The notes: generated by a model from the sequence alone, not told the origin. DNA of 15,873 nucleotides from an uncultured Clostridia bacterium (GCA_937916195.1 CALFTO010000086.1:1-15873); one strand, 5' to 3'; shown: positions 1-7,643, counted from the first letter of the stretch. A program made the numbers and translations.

Positions 1-326
1 TTCATTCGGGACACATAGGAATTGTCTTTGATATCAACAAGAGTTGTTCCTGACACGGCTTCTTTTACTGCGTGGATTCCGTCGGTCTTTTCAAGGTAAT
101 CGGCAAAGCTCACGCCCATTGAGCCATAGCCATAAGTGACAGAACTGCCAAGGAATATGACGGTTTTGTCTTTGATTGGGCTATCTTGTACGGTATCGGT
201 ATTTTTGAGTGAATACTCCCCATAGTTGCCACGATTGAATACGCCAAACATATTGCCTACATAACCCCCTGCTATAAGTACAACTACCAGTATAATCGAA
301 ATCAGGATTTTGAGTTTTTTGTTCAT
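1..326 (-). CDS. Membrane-anchored SGNH/GDSL-type hydrolase, N-terminal part (cut by window edge)
   Basis: Only the first 108 residues are present; the gene runs off the left edge. Residues about 4-25 form a hydrophobic signal anchor after a lysine-rich start (MNKKLK), so the enzyme should sit outside the membrane. Near residue 60-70 is V-I-F-L-G-S-S-V-T-Y-G, the block I of SGNH hydrolases, with the nucleophile being the first serine of G-S-S. A few residues on, an S-F-A-D-Y-L-type phrase is also usual in that family. Family knowledge: these are lipases, esterases or carbohydrate deacetylases; the substrate cannot be told from this part. The ATG at 326 is preceded by an AGGGGAT ribosome site and a good promoter, so the gene is transcribed on its own. 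The remaining catalytic D-x-x-H block would lie outside the window. Confidence 0.72.
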   Translation of the reverse strand, partial: MNKKLKILISIILVVVLIAGGYVGNMFGVFNRGNYGEYSLKNTDTVQDSPIKDKTVIFLGSSVTYGYGSMGVSFADYLEKTDGIHAVKEAVSGTTLVDIKDNSYVSRM

Positions 327-349
327 ACGAATCCCCTACCTTTGCTATA

Positions 350-378
350 ATTATAGCATTAATGTTAAAAATTGAAAA
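350..378 (-). promoter_or_regulatory. Promoter of the SGNH hydrolase gene
   Basis: On the minus strand a -35 TTTTCA (378-373) and a perfect -10 TATAAT (355-350) are 17 bases apart. The start point would be near 343, giving a leader of only about 17 bases that contains the ribosome site. It lies just beyond the hairpin at 391-419, which would insulate it from the upstream ATPase transcript. Confidence 0.6.
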
Positions 379-390
379 GGATATAAATTT

Positions 391-419
391 AGCCTTGAGA
401 ATGTGATTTTCTCAAGGCT
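391..419 (-). terminator. Hairpin terminator downstream of the ATPase gene and its trailing remnant
   Basis: An 11-bp perfect stem, AGCCTTGAGAA (391-401) with TTCTCAAGGCT (409-419), has a 7-base loop. On the minus strand it is followed by an AT-rich tract (AAATTTATAT), and on the plus strand by TTTTAGTTTATTT. It begins 12 bases past the stop of the remnant reading frame at 431, so on the minus strand it would end the transcript that carries the ATPase gene. Confidence 0.6.
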
Positions 420-430
420 TTTAGTTTATT

Positions 431-622
431 TCACAACTTTAACTGTAATTGTTCACATTCACCGATACTGTCATTGCCATATACAACTCTTAAAAAATCT
501 TCTTTTGATTTTGTTGCCTCTTGAAGTAAACCTGCTCTTGATAAGCCCACAAATATGGCAACTGCTCTTGCTTGACAATTTATTGATTTTTGTGGATTAA
601 ATTCAATGTCTGTAGTGTTTAA
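431..622 (-). pseudogene. Headless coding remnant, C-terminal fragment of an unknown protein
   Basis: A 63-codon open stretch on the minus strand reads like real protein (for example A-R-A-V-A-I-F-V-G-L-S-R-A-G-L-L and E-D-F-L-R-V-V-Y-G-N-D) and ends at TGA 433-431, directly before a terminator hairpin. It has no ATG, GTG or TTG with a ribosome site at its front: upstream the frame is closed by TAA at 625-623 and again by TAA TAA at 652-647. It is in the same frame as the preceding ATPase gene but separated by these stops. I read it as the 3' end of a gene whose front was deleted. The parent family is not recognised. Alternatively it is chance open sequence, though the amino-acid content argues against that. 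Confidence 0.4.
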
Positions 623-649
623 TTATGCACACAATAAATATACACTTTA

Positions 650-1531
650 TTATGTGTGAAACAAAAAAGATTTTTCTTCAAAGAATTGTTGATATACTTT
701 TACACATTCAAGGTCTGTCCATTTGCGAATTTGCATAGGTACAGATTCAATATCATAAATTTTTGCACCTTGAAGTGCGAGTAAAAACGGTGAATGTGTT
801 GAAATGATAAATTGACATCCATGATTCTTAACACAATCTTCTAAAAAATATTTTAATTCTAACTGATTTGAAGGAGAAAGACTGTTTTCAGGTTCATCCA
901 ACAAATATAATGCATTATCTTGGATTGCATCAACAAACAACGACAAAGCACTTTCACCATTTGAACGTTCCGTAACATTTCTCATTAAATTTGAACGCAA
1001 GTGTTGCGATTGACTTGTCCGTCTTGAGACCATAACCTTTTTCCAACGCTCATAATCATCAATTCCATGTAATGTCGTATCTGCACCCAAACTGTTATTA
1101 TCAATCCACTCATCAATCAACACTGCTCTCTTGTCGTCAATACCATTGTTGATTCTACGAATATCAAGTACACGTTCAAATACATCATCACTTGTAATAA
1201 CAGAACTATGTGGCGGTATTCTTCTGTTTACTTCATATTCGCAAAATTCAACATAATCATCAAAAAAATCACTACGATTAAATGGTGACTTGCGTTCCAG
1301 CTTTAAAGTTTCAGCAATAACATTTAAAATTGTGCTTTTACCACTTCCGTTATTGCCACAGAAAATTGTTATATCTTTAAACTCAAACTCATCTGGTAAA
1401 CCACGTTCACGGAACATAACAAACGGATATTGTGACGCATAACAATTCTGACGAGTTTTAATATTACCTGAACTAAAGAACCCCTCGTCCTCTTCTTGTG
1501 AAGGCATATGAAAAGAATTCAAATATATCAT
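650..1531 (-). CDS. ABC/SMC-fold AAA ATPase (stand-alone predicted ATPase)
   Basis: A 293-residue cytoplasmic ATPase. In order: beta-strand and Walker A G-N-N-G-S-G-K-S-T at about 59-67; a variable insertion; an ABC-signature-like S-N-G-E at about 190-193; Walker B L-Y-L-L-D-E-P-E at about 208-215; a D-loop (N-S-L-S-P); and an H-loop S-T-H-S-P-F at about 244-249. This is the head domain of RecF/SMC/OLD-like ATPases without a long coiled coil or TOPRIM nuclease. Family knowledge: such proteins turn up as chromosomal stand-alone ATPases and in defence loci. A longer reading from TTG at 1549 is possible, but GGGAG at about 1545 is well placed for the ATG at 1531, so I start there. It has its own promoter, diverges from the dGTPase operon, and ends with the motif-poor tail S-F-L-F-H-T. 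Confidence 0.85.
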   Translation of the reverse strand: MIYLNSFHMPSQEEDEGFFSSGNIKTRQNCYASQYPFVMFRERGLPDEFEFKDITIFCGNNGSGKSTILNVIAETLKLERKSPFNRSDFFDDYVEFCEYEVNRRIPPHSSVITSDDVFERVLDIRRINNGIDDKRAVLIDEWIDNNSLGADTTLHGIDDYERWKKVMVSRRTSQSQHLRSNLMRNVTERSNGESALSLFVDAIQDNALYLLDEPENSLSPSNQLELKYFLEDCVKNHGCQFIISTHSPFLLALQGAKIYDIESVPMQIRKWTDLECVKVYQQFFEEKSFLFHT

Positions 1532-1568
1532 TGTAAAATCCACTCCCAATTAAATATCTTCTGAAAAA

Positions 1569-1597
1569 ATAATATCATTTTCACTTATCTTTCTCAA
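1569..1597 (-). promoter_or_regulatory. Promoter of the ATPase gene (extended -10)
   Basis: Minus strand: -35 TTGAGA (1597-1592), a 17-base spacer, and -10 TATTAT (1574-1569) with an upstream TG-A extension. The start would be near 1562, leaving a leader of about 30 bases with the GGGAG ribosome site. Confidence 0.65.
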
Positions 1598-1736
1598 CTA
1601 AAATAACATATTCAGTGTCCTTTTTTACGTACATTACATAAAAACATTTTATAGTGGTTATTATGTACCAAAATAGGAACAGAAAAATGTTATAATTTAA
1701 TTATAAAATATTTGTGTATTCAATTCATACCTTTTG

Positions 1737-1745
1737 TGCTATACT
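1737..1745 (+). promoter_or_regulatory. Extended -10 promoter of the dGTPase-nuclease operon
   Basis: TGCTATACT (1737-1745) is an extended -10 element. The hexamer at the expected -35 position (TATTCA, 1717-1722, 17 bases upstream) matches only in part. Transcription would begin near 1752, leaving a leader barely longer than the AAAGGAG ribosome site at 1752-1758. No other promoter or terminator is apparent before 5900, so it may serve the whole plus-strand operon. The shared divergent region 1550-1765 also carries the ATPase promoter. Confidence 0.5.
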
Positions 1746-1765
1746 TGTAGAAAAGGAGTGGTTTT

Positions 1766-2968
1766 ATGTCAAAAAACGAACTTCGTTATGAAAGATTATC
1801 CGCTGAAATTGAGCAGAAAATGAATGAAGATATAGGCAACAACACTTTGCCTGCGTTAAGTTTTGATGAAGATAAAGTAATCCGTAGAAACAATGAGCGT
1901 GACAAGGCGAGTATTCTTCGAACAGCGTTTATCCGTGATATTGACAAGATTATGCATTGTCCTTATTACAATCGATACGCTGACAAGACACAGGTGTTTT
2001 CATTCTATAAAAATGACGATATTACAAGACGCGGTCTGCATGTGCAGTTAGTATCAAGAATTGCCCGTACTATCGGCAAAGCATTGAATCTTAACCTTGA
2101 TTTGATTGAGGCAATCGCTCTTGGTCACGATATTGGTCACACTCCATTTGGCCATGCAGGAGAGAGCTTTCTTGATGAGCTTTCATATTCACACACCGGC
2201 AGACATTTCAGCCACAACATTCATTCTGTACGAGTGCTTGATAAAAGCTTTCCATATAACATCAGTTTGCAGACTCTTAACGGAATTGCAGCACACGACG
2301 GCGAAATGGAGTTGTGCGAATACTACCCAAAAACACTTGAAAGCTTTGAAGAATTTGACAAGCAGATTGAAGCTTGCTACATAGACAAAGGGAATGTGCG
2401 AAAGTTAGTGCCTGCTACTCTTGAGGGCTGTGTAATGCGAATTTCCGACATTATTGCCTATCTCGGCAAAGACCGTCAGGATGCTGAAAAAGCTAATATT
2501 GTTAATAATCGTGATTTTGATGATGGTACAATCGGTGTTTACAATGCACAGATTATCAACAATCTTATTACAAACATAGTTGAAAATAGTTACGGCAAAC
2601 CATATATCAAAATGGACCAAGAACATTTTGATGCACTTAGAAAGGCGAAAGCTGATAACTACTCACTTATCTACAAGCAAGAAAAGGTCGGTGAGGCATA
2701 CAATACAATCAAACCAATGATGGCAGAAATGTATGAGAAACTGCTTGAGGATTTGATTAAAGGCGACAAGTCCTCCCCTATCTTTACTCATCACATTGAT
2801 TATGTTAATCAAGCGCATTATACTCGTGAAATCCCTTACGAAGAAACCGAGTCAAATCAGATTGTGGTGGATTATATTGCGAGTATGACCGACGATTATT
2901 TTGTTGATTTGTATGCACACTTATTCCCGGAGAGTGATAAAAAGATTATTTATAAGGGGTATTTTTAA
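1766..2968 (+). CDS. dgt: dGTPase-like HD-domain deoxynucleoside triphosphate triphosphohydrolase
   Basis: A 400-residue HD-superfamily protein. dGTPases hydrolyse dNTPs to the nucleoside plus triphosphate in the cytoplasm. The family layout is clear: R-T-A-F-x-R-D near 52-58, a first metal histidine in L-H-V-Q-L-V-S-R-I-A (about H92), the H-D pair at about 121-122 followed by H-T-P-F-G-H, and the last aspartate in R-I-S-D-I-I-A-Y (about D228). All four classical HD ligands are present, so the enzyme should be active. Length fits the shorter dGTPases. AAAGGAG lies 7 bases before the ATG. The TAA overlaps the next ATG (TAATG), so translation is coupled to the Cas4-like nuclease gene. Family knowledge: dNTP hydrolases of this fold can act as housekeeping or as anti-phage nucleotide depleters. 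The run of nucleases after it makes the defence reading attractive but unproven. Confidence 0.9.
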   Translation: MSKNELRYERLSAEIEQKMNEDIGNNTLPALSFDEDKVIRRNNERDKASILRTAFIRDIDKIMHCPYYNRYADKTQVFSFYKNDDITRRGLHVQLVSRIARTIGKALNLNLDLIEAIALGHDIGHTPFGHAGESFLDELSYSHTGRHFSHNIHSVRVLDKSFPYNISLQTLNGIAAHDGEMELCEYYPKTLESFEEFDKQIEACYIDKGNVRKLVPATLEGCVMRISDIIAYLGKDRQDAEKANIVNNRDFDDGTIGVYNAQIINNLITNIVENSYGKPYIKMDQEHFDALRKAKADNYSLIYKQEKVGEAYNTIKPMMAEMYEKLLEDLIKGDKSSPIFTHHIDYVNQAHYTREIPYEETESNQIVVDYIASMTDDYFVDLYAHLFPESDKKIIYKGYF

Positions 2969-3711
2969 TGCTTCATTTATCCAAATCAAAATACTGTAAT
3001 TTGTGGCAATGTCCAAAATTATTATGGCTTAACAAATTCAAGCCCGAAGAAAAAACTGAAGACCCAGCATTACAAGCTCGCTTTGACGAGGGTAATGTTG
3101 TGGGCGACCTTGCTATGGGTTTATTCGGCGATTTTGTTGAGGTTACTGCTTTCAAAGAAGACGGCAAGCTTGACCTTGATGAAATGATGCGACTTACTAA
3201 ACAATACATAAACGAAGGTGTTGAGAATATCTGCGAGGCATCTTTCAGTTATAATGGACTTTACTGCGCAGTTGATATTCTTCGTAAAGATGGCGACGGA
3301 TATGCTGTTTATGAGGTTAAGAGTTCAACTGAAGAAAAATACATTTATGGCGTTGATATTGCATATCAGAAATATGTACTTGAGCATTGCGGTGTAAATG
3401 TTACCGGTACTTATCTTGTGTGCATTGACAGTAGTTACATTCGTGGTGACGAGCTTGAAATTGATAAATTATTTAAAATTATTGATATGGCTCCATTTGT
3501 TGATATTGAGATTCAGAATGTGCCATCACTTTTGCGTCGTGCAGAAGAAGTTATGGCACTAAAGGATGACCCTGATATTGATATTGGACTACAATGTGAA
3601 GACCCTTATGACTGTGCATTTTGGAATTATTGCACGAAACATCTTCCGTCTCCTTCTGTTTTTAATCTTTACAGATTGCCATTCAAGAAAAAGATTGATT
3701 ATTATTATTAA
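2968..3711 (+). pseudogene. Cas4-like nuclease half of a DUF2779-type protein, ended early by an in-frame TAA
   Basis: 247 codons form a Cas4-like PD-(D/E)XK domain. A cysteine pair at 10 and 15 and a trio at 210, 216 and 222 look like the Fe-S cluster of Cas4/AddB nucleases. Glu90, Asp103 (A-V-D-I), Glu116-Val-Lys118 and Gln134 in A-Y-Q-K-Y match the catalytic set and the Q-x-x-x-Y motif. The frame stops at TAA 3709-3711 after Y-Y-Y and continues without interruption or frame change for another 250 codons. In DUF2779 proteins (about 500 residues) both parts are one chain, so TAA probably replaced a sense codon, for instance CAA (Gln), by a single change. The truncated piece still holds every nuclease residue and could be functional alone. 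It overlaps dgt by one base; AAGGGG precedes it. No CRISPR array is present, so this is not a CRISPR cas4. Confidence 0.8.
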
Positions 3712-4464
3712 GGTTTGATTTCGCATAACGATTTACTTTTCAGTGGCAAGATTTCAAACGAAATGCAGATTCGACAGATGATGTTTACTACCACAAATCA
3801 GGAACCATATATTGATAAGGATGGTATCAGAGATTTTCTCAATACACTTTCATATCCTTTGTATTTTCTTGACTTTGAAACTATGCAGCAAGTGATTCCG
3901 CAGTACAAGGGTACAAGTCCTTATGACCAAATTCCATTCCAATACTCTTTGCACTACATTGAGCATGAAGGCGGCGAGTTAAAACACAAGGAATTCCTTG
4001 CAGAATCAGGCGTTGACCCTTGTCGTGCAATTGCAGAAAGACTTTGCGAGGATATTCCAATGAACGTGTGTGTTACTGCATACAACAAGGGTTTTGAGTA
4101 TGGCAGAATCAGAGAATTGGCAAGGGCGTTCCCTGATTTAGCAACACATTTATTGAATATAGAAAGCAATATTGTTGACTTACTTGTACCATTCCAGTCA
4201 GGGTATTACTACAACAAGGCAATGGGCGGAAGTTTCTCAATCAAGAGCGTCTTGCCTGCACTTTTCCCAAATGACCCTGCACTTAATTATCACAATCTTG
4301 AGGGTGTGCATAATGGTACAGAAGCAATGACTATTTTCCCAAGAATTAAGGATTTACCACCTGAAGAACAACAAATCGCAAGACATAATTTGCTTAAATA
4401 TTGTGAACTTGACACATACGCTATGGTAAAACTGTGGGAAGAGCTTGAGAGAGTAGCGAAATAA
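3712..4464 (+). pseudogene. DEDD (DnaQ-like) exonuclease half of the same DUF2779-type protein, downstream of the TAA
   Basis: In the same frame as the preceding half and separated from it only by TAA 3709-3711. It begins G-L-I-S-H-N-D-L-L, as expected for the linker of an uninterrupted protein. The domain is RNase H-fold, DnaQ-like: D-F-E-T-M about 55 residues in (first metal pair), T-A-Y-N-K-G-F-E near 121-128, an aspartate in I-V-D-L-L near 155, and K-Y-C-E-L-D near the end (third motif). No independent start is convincing: TTG 3715 has AAGG only one base away, and ATG 3769 lacks a ribosome site. It is therefore made by readthrough, by reinitiation, or not at all. The sequence shows no further stops or frameshifts, so the damage is recent, conditional or a sequencing error. 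Confidence 0.75.
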
Positions 4465-4475
4465 GGAGAAAAATT

Positions 4476-5198
4476 ATGGAAAAGTTAAAATTGGATAAAA
4501 TTTACGAAAAATATGAAGCTGAATACAAGAACATCTTTAGGTATATATCTCCAGTTGAAAACGCAGAGAGATTTACTGAAGAAAATCAAACTTTAAATTT
4601 TTATAATGCTGTTCGTGCTGTATATCCAGAAACTGTTGCATGGTTTGAATATCCATGGAAAGTTGATGGCGTAACTTTTGGTAAGGAAAAAAATAGTAGC
4701 AATAGATTCGATGCGGTTATTTACATTGAAGATATAAATACACTACTTATTGTTGAAGCCAAATGTTTAAGATATGATTCAAAATACAAAGCTATAAATA
4801 ACGATTTTTGCAGAATTCTTGGTTATCATGACAAACACAATAATGGTATGCAAAGATTTACTACAAAGGAAAAAATTAAAATACATACAAAAGAATTCAT
4901 TCCTACAAAAGTATATGCAGTAATTCTTGCAGACTATTGGTATAAACCAAAAGCAACAAAGTATGTAGGAATACAAAACTTTTGGAATGACGATTATAAA
5001 AGCAAAAGCAATTATCAATTGTTTGACTATTTCAAAAATAATGTTTACAAAGCATACAATAATGGTTACATTGAAAATCCCGATTGGGAAGTTCTACCAA
5101 AAGACAAAAACAATTTTCCCGATAAGTATTATCTACTTACAATGATTGGCGAAATAAAAAATTCAGAAGAAATATATACTTTTAACTGTAAAGGATAA
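4476..5198 (+). CDS. PD-(D/E)XK-like putative nuclease, partner of the QKW protein
   Basis: A 240-residue soluble protein I do not recognise by name. A PD-(D/E)XK core is visible: F-E-Y-P-W near 57-61, then N-R-F-D-A-V-I-Y-I-E with Asp79, then L-I-V-E-A-K with Glu94 and Lys96. The spacing D-(14)-E-x-K fits restriction-endonuclease-fold enzymes. The rest is rich in Lys, Asn and Tyr, with no membrane segment. It starts at ATG 4476, 11 bases after the exonuclease stop, with AAGGAG overlapping that stop. Only 6 bases separate it from the QKW gene, so the two form a tight pair. The sequence is more AT-rich and lysine/asparagine-rich than the dgt and DUF2779 genes upstream, suggesting this pair joined the operon separately. 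The substrate (phage DNA, modified DNA) cannot be told. Confidence 0.7.
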   Translation: MEKLKLDKIYEKYEAEYKNIFRYISPVENAERFTEENQTLNFYNAVRAVYPETVAWFEYPWKVDGVTFGKEKNSSNRFDAVIYIEDINTLLIVEAKCLRYDSKYKAINNDFCRILGYHDKHNNGMQRFTTKEKIKIHTKEFIPTKVYAVILADYWYKPKATKYVGIQNFWNDDYKSKSNYQLFDYFKNNVYKAYNNGYIENPDWEVLPKDKNNFPDKYYLLTMIGEIKNSEEIYTFNCKG

Positions 5199-5204
5199 TT
5201 AAAT

Positions 5205-5900
5205 ATGGAAATTACTAAAGATGCTTTTGAATTTTTAATTGGATTTTATGAAAAAGATGCCAAAGTTGATTACAAAAAAATATATCGTGATGCTTATGGT
5301 AACGAATGTAATGATTATTCCTTTGAAAAATCACTTTGTCAGTGGGCTTCTAACAAAGCTTATCGTGATGTTTGTCGAACCATAAAATTTGTAAATAATG
5401 AAGGTGCGGATATTCAAAAAATAAGAATGCGAAAACGCATTGAAGTTACAAATATTATTTATGACAAATTAAAGGAACTCTCTACAGATATTAATTATGA
5501 TGCTTGGCACAAAGAAACTTGTGAAGAGATACAAGAATATTATAAAGATTTTGTCCGCTACAAAGATGGTGTTGATACACTATACATAGGACAAGTACAA
5601 AAATGGCTTAACATGACGATAAAATGGTTATGGATTTATAACCGCGTGTATGCTATTGACTTTTTTAAGCCAATTCTTGAGCGAGAAAGCGAATTGCACA
5701 TTCCACTTGACAGTTTTATAATTAAATATTTGAAAAACGAATACAAAATACAAATTACATCTTCTGAATGGAGTCGAATAAATGATTATAAAAATATATA
5801 TCTAGAATATCAAAAGCAGTTACGAAACAAGCTTCAAAACGAAATTCCTATTGAATGGGAATTGATACATTGGAAAAAAGCGTTAAACACAGATAAATAA
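5205..5900 (+). CDS. QKW-family helical protein, copy 1 (unknown function)
   Basis: A 231-residue protein of unrecognised family, mostly predicted helix and rich in aromatic residues. It is clearly paralogous to the protein at 10407-11039. Shared landmarks in the same order are A-Y-R-D (52-55), W-H-x-x-x-C (101-106), G-Q-V-Q-K-W-L-N-M-T (129-138), L-H-I-P-L-D (164-169), a single W-S (189-190) and E-W-E-L-x-x-W (217-223). No membrane segment or known catalytic triad is obvious. It is the last gene of the operon, 6 bases after the PD-(D/E)XK gene, with AAAGGA overlapping that gene's stop, and a strong terminator follows. Because its paralogue pairs with a glycosylase-like protein instead, I infer it is a sensor, inhibitor or adaptor for its partner enzyme. 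Confidence 0.7.
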   Translation: MEITKDAFEFLIGFYEKDAKVDYKKIYRDAYGNECNDYSFEKSLCQWASNKAYRDVCRTIKFVNNEGADIQKIRMRKRIEVTNIIYDKLKELSTDINYDAWHKETCEEIQEYYKDFVRYKDGVDTLYIGQVQKWLNMTIKWLWIYNRVYAIDFFKPILERESELHIPLDSFIIKYLKNEYKIQITSSEWSRINDYKNIYLEYQKQLRNKLQNEIPIEWELIHWKKALNTDK

Positions 5901-5901
5901 C

Positions 5902-5941
5902 AAACTAACCCGACTATTACAATGAATAGTCGGGTTAGTTT
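5902..5941. terminator. Bidirectional terminator between convergent genes
   Basis: A 17-bp perfect stem (5902-5918 with 5925-5941) and a 6-base loop (ACAATG), with GGGTTAGTTTTG on the plus side and GTTAGTTTGTTATTT on the minus side. It ends the dGTPase-nuclease operon from the left and the 5961-6506 gene from the right. Confidence 0.85.
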
Positions 5942-5960
5942 TGTAGTATTAAATTTATAT

Positions 5961-6506
5961 TTATTTAACTTCAACTTGTTTTAAGTCGATGTAAAGTTCT
6001 GATGAGCACTCCTGACCAAACATATCATCAATGTAAACATAGTAATCTTTTTCTTCTTCCATTGAAAAGGCATTTGTTGCAATATATGGGTCATAACCAT
6101 TGATAGGACCGTCGTAATCACCCCACATAGTAATTCCTTTGTCATCATAATTAAGTGAAATCATATAGTCAGTATATGCACCTTTTTCAATATCTAATAA
6201 AGTATCTTCGCCCTTGATAATTTCAAATAAAGAATCCTTAATTTTTGACAAAATATCTCTTGTCAAAAGTGTTTCCTCATAGTTATAATCACCCATTTCG
6301 GCTATGTATTTTTCTAATGCAATAATTTTACCATCGCCATTAAACATAGTATTTTCTGAAAAAGCAAAACCTTTAAGAGCATCTCGCATAGCCTTTTTTG
6401 CATCTTCAAATGTTTCAAATGCAGAAAATGTTGTTTTTAAATTTGCCCTTGTTAAACATTCATCTGGCAACGATGTTCTGATTGATAATACCCACAATTT
6501 TTTCAT
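5961..6506 (-). CDS. Conserved-looking hypothetical protein, 181 residues
   Basis: Not recognised. An acidic, soluble protein with no signal peptide or membrane helix. It opens M-K-K-L-W-V-L-S-I-R-T-S, as in small proteins with a beta strand first. It has a helical middle with F-E-T-F-E-D-A-K-K-A-M (about 31-41) and an acidic beta-rich end (Y-Y-V-Y-I-D-D-M-F then E-L-Y-I-D-L-K). AAAGGAG lies 9 bases before the ATG, and a TATAAT-like hexamer is upstream near 6542, though no matching -35 is clear. It is transcribed alone, towards the shared terminator at 5902-5941, and is not part of the WYL operon, which ends at its own terminator at 6577-6601. Nothing in the sequence indicates its job. Confidence 0.7.
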   Translation of the reverse strand: MKKLWVLSIRTSLPDECLTRANLKTTFSAFETFEDAKKAMRDALKGFAFSENTMFNGDGKIIALEKYIAEMGDYNYEETLLTRDILSKIKDSLFEIIKGEDTLLDIEKGAYTDYMISLNYDDKGITMWGDYDGPINGYDPYIATNAFSMEEEKDYYVYIDDMFGQECSSELYIDLKQVEVK

Positions 6507-6576
6507 ATTTAAAACTCCTTTATACTTTATGAGCTAATTATAAAAGAGATAACGCGACATTTTTGGTGCATAAAAA

Positions 6577-6601
6577 GACCTGCTATATTTTCAAGCAGGT
6601 C
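6577..6601 (-). terminator. Terminator of the WYL operon
   Basis: An 8-bp stem GACCTGCT (6577-6584) with AGCAGGTC (6594-6601), loop of 9 bases, followed on the minus strand by TTTTTATG. It lies 5 bases past the stop of the WYL regulator gene. Confidence 0.8.
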
Positions 6602-6606
6602 AATTT

Positions 6607-7620
6607 TTATTTATATTTCTCTTGTGCCGAGTTGATAATCTCTTTTAATGATTCTCGAAGTGAAATTGGTTTTATTACTTCCACATATTTCACAAACTGC
6701 ATTGCCCAGTTTTCCATAGCCAATGGACTTGCGACAAGCTGTACTTTAATTTGATTTTCATTAAGCTCTGTGAGTTTAATGTCTTTACCAAACCAATCAA
6801 CAAGCTGGTCAATTATACATTTATCTGCAATCATTTCGATAGTTTCAGGGGTGTCGTTATACATATACGGTAATGCTGTAGCAAGTTTTTTGTAGTCAAT
6901 TCCGTTTTTGTAGCCATCAACTGAAGTTATTAGTGTAAGTGGCTCATCAACTATTGACATATTTGTAATATGGTCAACCCTGTAATAGCCCATATTTTTC
7001 CATCGTTCACTTAATGCCATAAGATAATATCTTTGATTATGCAAAATCAACTGATACGGACTTACATAATGAGTTGTGGTTCGATGAAGTTTTTTGTCGA
7101 TACCATATTTGTTGTAATCAAACTTAATCTGCTTTTTGCTTTCGATTGCCTCATCAACAATCTCAATATTATAGAAAAGTGCCTGATTATCAGTTTTACT
7201 CCAATCATTGACAGAAAAAATGTTTTTTACATGAGAACGGAAGTATTTATTTGACATATTGCAAAGCTTATCAATCAAATCCTTTGAATGCTTTGCTGTG
7301 ATGTATTTACTTGAAAGCACACCATCAATAAGCATACGAAGTTCAGCATCTTCAATGTCGCGACTATCAAGATAACTACCTGCTCTTGTTGACTCGATTT
7401 CATATCCTGCTTCTCTTAAAAGTGAAAGATTACGGCTGATAGCCTTTCGCTCAATGAATATACCATAATCATTTTCAAGATAATGAGAAATATCTTCCTG
7501 TGTTAAAGGATGATTGAAATCACTATGAGTTTTGAGAATTTGTAATATTCTGATTAATGCTAACTTTTTAGGTTCTAATGCATCCATATTTGTGTCCTCA
7601 CTTTTATTTGATAAGTGCAT
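6607..7620 (-). CDS. WYL-domain transcriptional regulator (HTH-WYL)
   Basis: A 337-residue DeoR/YafY-like regulator. A winged helix is at about 17-75 (L-A-L-I-R-I-L-Q-I-L-K, then L-T-Q-E-D-I-S-H-Y-L and R-K-A-I-S-R-N-L-S-L-L as recognition helix). The WYL domain follows, with R-Y-Y-L-M-A-L (the W-Y-L position) and G-Y-Y-R-V-D-H-I near 215-235, and a C-terminal WCX-type extension after about 260. Family knowledge: WYL proteins bind nucleic-acid or nucleotide ligands and often control defence loci. Start choice: a frame from TTG 7647 overlaps the previous gene's stop; AAAGGAG then precedes ATG 7620 by 12 bases, used here. ATG 7587 (M-D-A-L-E-P) with GAGG 8 bases away is an equally fair alternative. 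It is the last gene of the 10183-6607 operon, so it probably regulates that operon or its divergent neighbour. Confidence 0.88.
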   Translation of the reverse strand: MHLSNKSEDTNMDALEPKKLALIRILQILKTHSDFNHPLTQEDISHYLENDYGIFIERKAISRNLSLLREAGYEIESTRAGSYLDSRDIEDAELRMLIDGVLSSKYITAKHSKDLIDKLCNMSNKYFRSHVKNIFSVNDWSKTDNQALFYNIEIVDEAIESKKQIKFDYNKYGIDKKLHRTTTHYVSPYQLILHNQRYYLMALSERWKNMGYYRVDHITNMSIVDEPLTLITSVDGYKNGIDYKKLATALPYMYNDTPETIEMIADKCIIDQLVDWFGKDIKLTELNENQIKVQLVASPLAMENWAMQFVKYVEVIKPISLRESLKEIINSAQEKYK

Positions 7621-7643
7621 TATACTACACAGCTCCTTTCTTT

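Noticed and set aside
403..600. 65-codon plus-strand frame
   Set aside because: It lies opposite the minus-strand remnant, starts inside the terminator hairpin and is a leucine/isoleucine-rich antisense reading with no ribosome site.
1532..1549. Longer ATPase start at TTG 1549
   Set aside because: The GGGAG ribosome site lies inside this extension and is correctly placed for ATG 1531.
2405..2626. Minus-strand frame inside the dGTPase gene, and similar frames inside other genes
   Set aside because: These are antisense shadows of well-supported genes and have no promoter or ribosome site of their own.
2968..3711. CRISPR-associated cas4
   Set aside because: The domain is Cas4-like, but no cas1/cas2 or repeat-spacer array is present, and the frame continues into a DEDD exonuclease as in DUF2779 proteins.
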